Shown here piece after piece: positions 1 through 4,623 of a stretch of 5,315 bases of DNA. Numbering within the stretch: position 1 is the first letter of the stretch; every line of letters starts with the position of its first letter. The translations under genes were made by a program, and so were the position numbers. Under the pieces are notes generated by a model, which saw only the letters and a list, made by a program, of their open reading frames with translations, was not told the origin of the DNA and ran no database searches. Source of the stretch: Chloroflexota bacterium (lineage in GTDB: Bacteria > Chloroflexota > Dehalococcoidia > DSTF01 > RBG-16-68-14); the NCBI GenBank assembly GCA_022561355.1, contig JADFRJ010000173.1, positions 1-5,315 on the forward strand. Direction: 5' to 3'.

Positions 1-959
1 CCGCTCGGTTCGTCGATGATGTCGAGCTCGGCGTTGGAGACGATCAGGTCGACATCGCCGGGCGGCGCGTCGGGGTCCTTCAGCGCGATGCCGAAGCCGT
101 TGTAGAAGGCGAACCGCTCGCCGTCCGGCGACCACGTCGCGCCGCAGCCGCCCGCAACGATGCGCGGGCCGCCGGCGTCCTCGACCTCGATCGGCTCGAA
201 GGGCCCCGGGCTGCCCAGGGTGGAACGGATCAGCACGGAATCGTCGTCCGGATGCTGGAGCGAGGCGACGGCAGACCGGGTTGCCGTTGCGGGGAGCCCA
301 CGGCCCACGACCGCGCCGTCCAGGTCGTATGTGATCGCATTCCGGCTGGCATCGGCGCCGACGACCAGGATGCGTGGAGTGCCATCTGGCTCACGCCACC
401 ACGTCGCCTCGATGAATACGCCCGCGTCTAGAACGACACGCAGCTCGGTTCCCGAGACGTTCATCACCAGCACGTCAGAGGCGCCGCTGCCGCCCAGCCG
501 TTGGCGTGTGACCAGCAGCATCGTGCCGTCGGGCGACCAGTACACGGCGACGGGCCCCATCGAGAAGTCCGACGCGATCGGCGTGGGCGGTGTGCGGTCG
601 AGGAAGAGGTCGATATCGGACAGGATGTTGCTAGCGTCGCTGGCGTCCACGACCACAACTCTATTGCGGTTGACGATGTATGCGAGTTGCTGGCCGTCTG
701 GCGAGAACTCTGGCGCGGAGTAGGACTCGTTGTCCGGTCCCAGCAGGCGCTGCAGCTCCGATCCGTCCGGCCGCACGGCGTAGATGTTTCCCCGCATCGA
801 GAAGACGATCGCTCCTCGTTCAGCCTGAGACGATGCCTGCTGCGTGGACGAAGGTGAGGGTGAGGATCCGGGCGCGACAGCGCTGCCGGCGCATGCAGAG
901 AGCACGACGGCCGCCAGCGCAACAGCGAGAAGACGACCCCCAGAGATCGATACGCTCAT
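1..959 (-). CDS. Lipoprotein with TolB-like (PD40) beta-propeller repeats, partial (3' end beyond the left edge)
   Basis: An uninterrupted minus-strand frame of 319 codons runs from ATG at 957-959 off the left edge, so the C-terminus is missing. Residues 1-23 form a lipoprotein signal peptide: a short basic start (Arg9), a hydrophobic core (LLAVALAAVVL) and the lipobox L-S-A-C with Cys23 as the lipidation site. Residues 24-48 are a Ser/Pro/Gln-rich linker. After it come three blade motifs typical of PD40/TolB propellers: EFSPDGQQLAYI (84-95), WSPDGTMLLV (141-150) and WSPDGERFAFY (276-286). A further blade-like start is IVFSMRGNIYAVRPDG at 51-66. Such proteins sit outside the cytoplasmic membrane as binding or scaffold propellers; the ligand cannot be told from sequence. 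The start is fixed by a GGAGGAG site ten bases upstream. The gene lies 52 bases after the muramidase-like gene on the same strand. The lipoprotein propeller call is strong; the specific role is unknown. Confidence 0.85.
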   Translation of the reverse strand, partial: MSVSISGGRLLAVALAAVVLSACAGSAVAPGSSPSPSSTQQASSQAERGAIVFSMRGNIYAVRPDGSELQRLLGPDNESYSAPEFSPDGQQLAYIVNRNRVVVVDASDASNILSDIDLFLDRTPPTPIASDFSMGPVAVYWSPDGTMLLVTRQRLGGSGASDVLVMNVSGTELRVVLDAGVFIEATWWREPDGTPRILVVGADASRNAITYDLDGAVVGRGLPATATRSAVASLQHPDDDSVLIRSTLGSPGPFEPIEVEDAGGPRIVAGGCGATWSPDGERFAFYNGFGIALKDPDAPPGDVDLIVSNAELDIIDEPS

Positions 960-969
960 TCGCCGATAT

Positions 970-976
970 CTCCTCC
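970..976 (-). promoter_or_regulatory. Ribosome binding site of the TolB-like lipoprotein gene
   Basis: The minus strand reads GGAGGAG here, with ten bases before the ATG at 957-959. It fixes the start that yields a complete lipoprotein signal peptide. No other in-frame start close by has a comparable site. Confidence 0.7.
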
Positions 977-1011
977 GCCCAGTGTACACCGCTTAGGGTT
1001 CGCGGCCGTCG

Positions 1012-1842
1012 TTAGCGCTCCGCGTACTTCTTCAGTTGTGCCTTCGTCAGCTGCAGCAGGGGGTAGCCCGCGGCTGCTAGCGCCTCACGCTCCCCCTTGT
1101 TCGGTATCTTCTCGCGCACGAGGCCCGTTGCCGTGACGTAGAGCCGGAAGCTCTCGAACTGGGGCGTATTTATGGTGGCTCTGTCGGTGCCGACGCCGAT
1201 GAACGTCATGTCGTCCTCCTGTACAAACTCCCTTAGGAACGTGCTGCGGTCCATCTCCAGCCCTTGGAAGGTGTGGGTATTGAGGAACTGCTTACCACCC
1301 AGCATCGCCTTCGTCCACCCACCGTAGGGCGCCTGGAAGTCGAATGCGGGGTCGCCGTCGTAGTCGGCAGACCACAAACGAAGGTGCTTGAAGTTCGTCG
1401 AGTTCCCGACGTGTTCTCGCCAGAAGCTGCCCCGTGTGTAGATCCACGGCTCCTGGCCTGCGTCGCGGATGCGGCGTTCGGCTACCGCGATCTGAGCGAC
1501 GGTAACCCCTACGGCAATATCCTCCACCTCCACGTCGATGGCGACGAAGGACAAGTGACCCCACTCCGCGCCACACAGCCGCTTGGCCGCATCGACGGAG
1601 TGACGCCCGTCAGTGATGACCACGGTGTAAGTCGCCGTGAACATCCCTGCTTCGCGGCCTAGCCGTAGACATTCCTCGACGTGCGGGTTCTCGGTCTCTC
1701 CGTGGAAGGCACCTGGAATGATCAGGCCAATGCCCGCCCTCTTCAGCCGCGCCATGTCGTCAGCAGTGTGGCGATGGTTGCCGTTGCCATCGTCGCACTG
1801 CCAGAACGACCAGTCCGCGGCTTGTAGCGTCGCGCCAACCAA
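1012..1842 (-). CDS. GH25-type muramidase-like (lysozyme-like) protein with C-terminal tail, TTG start
   Basis: Read from TTG at 1840-1842 this gives 276 residues. The pattern is that of glycoside hydrolase family 25 (N-acetylmuramidases of phages and bacteria, cutting the beta-1,4 bond between MurNAc and GlcNAc). It has strand 1 with Asp10 in ADWSFWQ, the acidic pair Asp103-x-Glu105 in AIDVEVE, WIYTRGSFW (133-141), LWSADYDG (156-163), and GGKQF...GLEMDRSTF (182-202) with Asp198. All four acidic positions expected in the active site are present. Residues 207-276, after a QEDDMT linker, form a tail with a beta-hairpin-like YVTATGLVREKIP and a basic end. The start was chosen because GGAGGTG lies five bases upstream and the fold begins at once. 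The frame stays open to an ATG at 2013, which would add 57 residues, including a hydrophobic stretch (NAVIAVAVPVIASG) preceded by Glu rather than basic residues, so a poor signal peptide. From the TTG there is no export signal, as in phage endolysins, but no holin is seen. The distant match means substrate is inferred. Confidence 0.75.
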   Translation of the reverse strand: MVGATLQAADWSFWQCDDGNGNHRHTADDMARLKRAGIGLIIPGAFHGETENPHVEECLRLGREAGMFTATYTVVITDGRHSVDAAKRLCGAEWGHLSFVAIDVEVEDIAVGVTVAQIAVAERRIRDAGQEPWIYTRGSFWREHVGNSTNFKHLRLWSADYDGDPAFDFQAPYGGWTKAMLGGKQFLNTHTFQGLEMDRSTFLREFVQEDDMTFIGVGTDRATINTPQFESFRLYVTATGLVREKIPNKGEREALAAAGYPLLQLTKAQLKKYAER

Positions 1843-1847
1843 TATGC

Positions 1848-1854
1848 CACCTCC
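1848..1854 (-). promoter_or_regulatory. Strong ribosome binding site that decides the TTG start of the muramidase-like gene
   Basis: The minus strand reads GGAGGTG, then five bases (GCATA), then TTG at 1840-1842. This is near-perfect complementarity to the 16S anti-Shine-Dalgarno at good spacing. It would be buried inside the coding region if the 333-residue version starting at 2013 were used, so it argues for the shorter protein. Confidence 0.65.
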
Positions 1855-1920
1855 GTGAACTACGCGAGCAGCCAGAGCGCGGCTAGGATGGTCATTAATT
1901 ACCGTCGCCCTGAACCTTGA

Positions 1921-1936
1921 CACGGCTTGCGCCGTG
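1921..1936 (-). other. Inverted repeat: 6-bp stem with a GCAA loop
   Basis: The minus strand reads CACGGC, GCAA, GCCGTG: a perfect six-base-pair stem closed by a GNRA-type tetraloop, a very stable RNA loop class. It lies about 65 bases upstream of the ribosome site of the muramidase-like gene and is not followed by a T run, so it is not a standard terminator. It might be a leader structure or the end of a decayed element; it could also be chance. Confidence 0.4.
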
Positions 1937-2014
1937 CACTCCGCGTCCGGTCCGCTCGCGATAACGGGCACGGCGACTGCAATCACGGCGTTCAGCTCCA
2001 GTCCGCCGTGCATC

Positions 2015-2041
2015 CCATTCGACAGGCTCGGTCGTTCCGAC
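2015..2041. repeat. Segment resembling a dispersed intergenic repeat (TTCGACAGGCTC core)
   Basis: The plus strand holds TTCGACAGGCTCGG followed by TCGTTCCGAC. From memory, sequences of the form CTTCGACAGGCTCAGGACGAACGG are a frequent dispersed intergenic repeat in several environmental bacterial genomes, and this copy looks like a diverged member. Only one copy is in the window, so the repeat status rests on recollection rather than on anything countable here. Confidence 0.35.
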
Positions 2042-2047
2042 TACAAT
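2019..2047 (+). promoter_or_regulatory. Possible sigma-70-type promoter pointing right, opposite to all genes
   Basis: TCGACA (2019-2024, five of six to TTGACA) and TACAAT (2042-2047, five of six to TATAAT) are separated by exactly 17 bases. Transcription would start near 2054 and run antisense to the broken lipoprotein gene and recJ. An ATG at 2057 would be almost leaderless but opens only 20 codons. Part of the -35 box lies in the repeat-like segment, so the match may be incidental. Confidence 0.3.
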
Positions 2048-2054
2048 ACCCCTC

Positions 2055-2398
2055 CTATGGCGAGACCCAGAACTCTACGATGTCACCCTGATTCACCATC
2101 AGCAGGTCCGTCAACCTAGCAACGTCGTCTTGGCAGCTATCGGTGGCGGCCTCCTGCCACATGGCTGACCCGTCCAGCGGCAGAGTTATACCAAGCCCTC
2201 CTCGATTGCGATGAGCACCTCGGCCACCTCCGGCACTTGGAGCGGCAGATCTAGCGCCTCCTCTGGCGGCAATGCACTTGACAGGTCTGGGGTAGGAGTT
2301 CGATGCTCTGGACTCGGCGTGACCTTCACTGCGTCAGGCGGCACCAGCGCTCCATCCACGTCACCAGAACAGGCACAGATAAGGGCTAGCCGGCACGG
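2055..2398 (-). pseudogene. Remnant of a small lipoprotein gene: start lost, one frameshift
   Basis: Two minus-strand frames together look like one protein. The first (2398 down to a TAA at 2186-2188) begins RLALICACSGD, which reads as the end of a lipoprotein signal peptide with a lipobox-like I-C-A-C. A Pro/Thr-rich spacer (VTPSPEHRTPTPD) and VPEVAEVLIAIEEGL follow. A slip of one base near 2192 moves into a second frame that continues GITLPLDGSAMWQEAATDSC and ends NQGDIVEFWVSP with TAG at 2055-2057. The reading is protein-like on both sides of the slip and low quality in the other frames. No ATG, GTG or TTG precedes the signal-like part: an in-frame TAG lies at 2399-2401 inside the hairpin next to recJ, so the 5' end looks cut off. 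The joined length is about 114 residues. No family is recognised with confidence. A sequencing indel could explain the frameshift but not the missing start. Confidence 0.5.
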
Positions 2399-2404
2399 CT
2401 AGCC
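2384..2404 (-). terminator. Perfect 9-bp hairpin directly after recJ, possible terminator
   Basis: The minus strand reads GGCTAGCCG, loop TGC, CGGCTAGCC, beginning one base after the recJ stop codon. Stem complementarity is complete. What follows (CTTATCTG) is only weakly T-rich, so it is at best an imperfect intrinsic terminator; it may instead protect the 3' end of the fabF-recJ transcript or be a repeat remnant. Confidence 0.4.
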
Positions 2405-2423
2405 GCTAGCCCGAAGAGCTAGC
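2386..2423. repeat. Cluster of four GCTAGC palindromes at the 3' end of recJ
   Basis: GCTAGC occurs at 2386-2391, 2398-2403, 2405-2410 and 2418-2423, spanning the last codons and stop of recJ and the hairpin after it. The longer word GCTAGCCGG is found at 2386 and 2418, and again at 4110 over the stop codon of the DinB-like gene. The last recJ residues (ASSSG) and its TAG stop are made of this repeat, suggesting that it spread into the gene end. Confidence 0.55.
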
Positions 2424-4097
2424 CGGCCGCAGGTCGAGCACGTTCAGCTCCAGCCCGCCTTTGATGTAGCTGTCGCTCGTGAGCGTCCAGACGAGATCGA
2501 TCAGCGTGCCTTCCGCGATACCGCCGCCCTGCTGCCTGAACGCGATCGCCGGCCAGGAGACGGCCCCATCCTTGAGCTGCAGCTTGAGGTGGTCGCCGTC
2601 CTTGCCCACCGCGCGAAGTCCGCGCACCAGCACGCCGCGGCTCAGGAACGTTGGCACCGGGTTTTCGACGCCGTGGGGCGCCAGGCGGCTGAGCCAGCGG
2701 ATCTCCTCGCCGCGCAGCTCCTTGAGCGGCAGCTCCGCGTCGATCTCCAGCGCCGGCGTCAGGTCCTGGCCTGCCAGCAGCTCCGCGGCATGGGCGATCA
2801 GGCGCTCCTTAATCTCAGGTATTTTCTCGTTCTTGGCCGTGAAGCCCGCCGCCATGCGATGTCCGCCGAAGCGCACGAACAGCTCAGGGCAGGACCGTAG
2901 CGCGCCTGTCACGTCGAATTCGCGGATGCTGCGGGCGCTGGCAACGCTCTCGTGTTCGCCTCGCTGGTAGACGAAGCTCGGCTTGTAGTACGTCTCGACG
3001 AGCTTCGATGCCACGAGCCCGACGATGCCGGCGGGTAGCTCTTCGTGTCCCACCATCAGCAGCGGAGCGTCTGCTTCGTCCGCGATCAACTCGCCGGCGA
3101 GTGCCAGCGCGTCTTGCGTAGCTTGCTGCCGTTCCCGGTTCAGCCGGTCAAGTTCAGCCGCGATCTCTCGGGCTTCGGTCTCGTCGGTGCTGACGAGCAG
3201 GTCGAACGCTAGGCGCGCGTGCGCCATCCGTCCCGCCGCGTTGATGCGCGGCCCTAGCGCGAAGCCGATCGCTTCAGTGTCAACGCCGGCCGGATCGATT
3301 CTCGCGACCTCCAGCAGCGCCCGCAGGCCGGGCCGCTCCGTCTTCGCGATAGCGCGCAGGCCGTCGCGCACTAGAGCGCGATTGCCTTCGACCATCGGCG
3401 CGAGGTCGCATACCGTAGAGAGCGCCACGAGTTCGAGCATCGCGCCGTTGTCCTCCGGGAAGTCCATCGCCTCGCGCAGCGCCCTGAGCACGTAGTAGCA
3501 GATGCCGCCGGCGGATGGCTCCGCAGTCGAGTTGGGGTCGCGCTTCGGGTTGACGATGGCGAGCGCCGCCGGAAGGAGCGGCGGCACCGTGTGGTGGTCC
3601 AGGATGATGACGTCCATGCCGTGGTTGCGCGCAGTCGCCACCTCGTCGATCGAGCTTGTGCCGCAATCGGCCGTCACCAGCAGTGTCGCTCCTAGTGCGT
3701 GCAGCGAGTCGACGGCGGCGTTGTTGAGCCCGTAGCCCTCGCTGTCCCGATGCGGCAGGTAGGGGAGCACCTTTGCGCCCATCGCCGCCAGGTTCTCGTA
3801 GAGGAGGGCCGTCGACGTGATGCCATCGACGTCGTAGTCCCCAAAGACGGCGACGACCTCTCCATCGCGGCAGGCTCTGGCTAGCCGTTCAACGGCTTTC
3901 TCCAGGTCGGGAAGCGCAGGCACGGGAGCGGCAGCCTCGAAGAAGGCCCGCGCGGCGCTGGCCGTCTCGACCCCTCGCAGCGCGAGGAGCCTGCCGATCA
4001 GCGGCGGCCAATCGCCTTCTGGAACGGACGCTGGGTCCGGCCGCAGGCGCCAGCGCTTGGCGGGCCGGACGGCGTCGGATATCGTCGCTTGCGTCAT
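2406..4097 (-). CDS. recJ: Single-stranded-DNA-specific 5'-3' exonuclease RecJ
   Basis: This 563-residue protein is close to full length for RecJ (about 560-580). It degrades single-stranded DNA 5' to 3' in recombination repair (RecF pathway), mismatch repair and base-excision repair, in the cytoplasm with Mn2+ or Mg2+. DHH-family motifs appear in order: motif I FGDYDVDG (85-92, Asp89 and Asp91), motif II TADCG (142-146, Asp144), motif III LDHH (166-169), motif IV STVCDLAP (227-234, Asp231), and the RecJ signature LGPRINAAGRM (281-291). A helical linker spans roughly 300-345. The DHHA1 domain follows with GIVGLVASKL (367-376), SARS (397-400) and FGGHRMAAGF (410-419). The C-terminal OB-like region (about 450-560) binds the DNA strand. 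All metal ligands are present, so it should be active. The ATG at 4095-4097 has AGGAGA a few bases upstream in the 13-base gap after the DinB-like gene, so the two are probably co-transcribed. The C-terminal codons merge into the GCTAGC cluster. Confidence 0.96.
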   Translation of the reverse strand: MTQATISDAVRPAKRWRLRPDPASVPEGDWPPLIGRLLALRGVETASAARAFFEAAAPVPALPDLEKAVERLARACRDGEVVAVFGDYDVDGITSTALLYENLAAMGAKVLPYLPHRDSEGYGLNNAAVDSLHALGATLLVTADCGTSSIDEVATARNHGMDVIILDHHTVPPLLPAALAIVNPKRDPNSTAEPSAGGICYYVLRALREAMDFPEDNGAMLELVALSTVCDLAPMVEGNRALVRDGLRAIAKTERPGLRALLEVARIDPAGVDTEAIGFALGPRINAAGRMAHARLAFDLLVSTDETEAREIAAELDRLNRERQQATQDALALAGELIADEADAPLLMVGHEELPAGIVGLVASKLVETYYKPSFVYQRGEHESVASARSIREFDVTGALRSCPELFVRFGGHRMAAGFTAKNEKIPEIKERLIAHAAELLAGQDLTPALEIDAELPLKELRGEEIRWLSRLAPHGVENPVPTFLSRGVLVRGLRAVGKDGDHLKLQLKDGAVSWPAIAFRQQGGGIAEGTLIDLVWTLTSDSYIKGGLELNVLDLRPASSSG

Positions 4098-4110
4098 AGC
4101 TCTCCTAGCG

Positions 4111-4593
4111 CTAGCCGGTCGCCGAGCCGCCGGCGCTGTAGATGTGCGCGAGCCCGTGCAGCACGATCAGGGAGTCGATCACGTCTGCGACCGAGCCGGA
4201 GATCGCTCCGAACGTCGTCTGCGCCTCAAGCTGCTCCGCGGGCATCTCCTTGATGAACTCGATCAGCTTCTCATATGCGGCTGTGAACGCGTCCATCAGC
4301 TCGGCTTCGCTCAACCCCTCCTTGGCGGCGACGAGCTGCGCGTTCATCGCGTTGATGTCGACGCCCGCTCCCGCGTCGCCACCCGCGGGCACGGACGCGA
4401 GGTTGGGGGCCATGCTTGGCGCGATCTCGCCAATCGTGGTGACGTGACAATAGACCTGCTTTCGGTTCCAGCCCCCGCCCTCGTCGTCGTGGACCTGCTT
4501 CTTCCAGTCCTCCGGTGCGAACGCCGACGTGATGCGCTGCCCTTCCCGCACGATCATCTTGAGGCCGTCGATCAGATCCTCACGTGTCGTCAT
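4111..4593 (-). CDS. DinB-fold putative metal-binding protein (DinB / maleylpyruvate-isomerase-like superfamily)
   Basis: The 160-residue protein has the length and all-helical look of the DinB four-helix-bundle superfamily, which includes thiol-dependent S-transferases and mycothiol-dependent maleylpyruvate isomerase. Visible marks are a first helix (LIDGLKMIVREGQRI, 7-21), GWNRKQVYCH (41-50) matching the usual W-x-x-x-x-V-x-x-H segment that supplies the first metal ligand His50, and LIVLHGLAH (142-150) supplying His146 and His150 as H-x3-H. The three-histidine site is thus intact, and divalent metal binding is likely. Substrate and thiol cofactor are unknown, and despite the name the fold has no tie to DNA polymerase IV (also called DinB). 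There is no signal peptide or membrane segment, so it is cytoplasmic. The ATG at 4591-4593 follows AGGAGG by four bases. It sits 30 bases after fabF and 13 before recJ, suggesting one transcript. The end (GSATG, stop) carries the GCTAGCCGG word shared with the recJ end. Confidence 0.8.
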   Translation of the reverse strand: MTTREDLIDGLKMIVREGQRITSAFAPEDWKKQVHDDEGGGWNRKQVYCHVTTIGEIAPSMAPNLASVPAGGDAGAGVDINAMNAQLVAAKEGLSEAELMDAFTAAYEKLIEFIKEMPAEQLEAQTTFGAISGSVADVIDSLIVLHGLAHIYSAGGSATG

Positions 4594-4623
4594 CGTTCCT
4601 CCTGTAATGGGTACCCGGCGGAC

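Larger units (their letters stand above)
1843..2054. other. Non-coding gap upstream of the muramidase-like gene
   Basis: About 210 bases with no convincing gene. The minus-strand frame in phase with the muramidase-like gene is open across most of it, but the predicted residues show no domain and the real ribosome site lies at its left end. It contains a hairpin at 1921-1936, an AT-rich patch (TAATTAATGA, minus strand, near 1888-1899) that could serve as a -10 region without a good -35, and the repeat-like and promoter-like segment at 2015-2047. Confidence 0.5.

Noticed and set aside
160..1015. Several open frames on both strands (160-723, 501-857, 680-1015 plus; 464-922 minus)
   Set aside because: All overlap the lipoprotein propeller frame, which has a lipobox, three SPDG blade motifs and a ribosome site. 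The others are rich in Arg, Ser and Pro with no domain, as expected from high-GC shadow frames.
1843..2013. 57-residue N-terminal extension of the muramidase-like protein from ATG at 2013
   Set aside because: It has no ribosome site at the right spacing and no domain. The ideal Shine-Dalgarno before the TTG at 1842 and the immediate fold start favour the short form. Kept as an alternative only.
2057..2119. Near-leaderless 20-codon frame after the plus-strand promoter-like sequence
   Set aside because: Too short and without recognisable features to support as a gene; mentioned only with the promoter.
2211..2402. Plus-strand 63-codon open frame
   Set aside because: Ser/Gly/Thr-rich low-complexity translation, antisense to the more protein-like lipoprotein remnant, and no ribosome site.
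2386..2423. CRISPR-like or tandem array reading of the GCTAGC cluster
   Set aside because: The units are six-base palindromes at uneven spacing with no spacer-like unique segments of constant length.
2479..3884. Plus-strand frames opposite recJ, and 3280-3666 minus
   Set aside because: They lie wholly within recJ, whose catalytic motifs are complete, and their translations show only biased composition.
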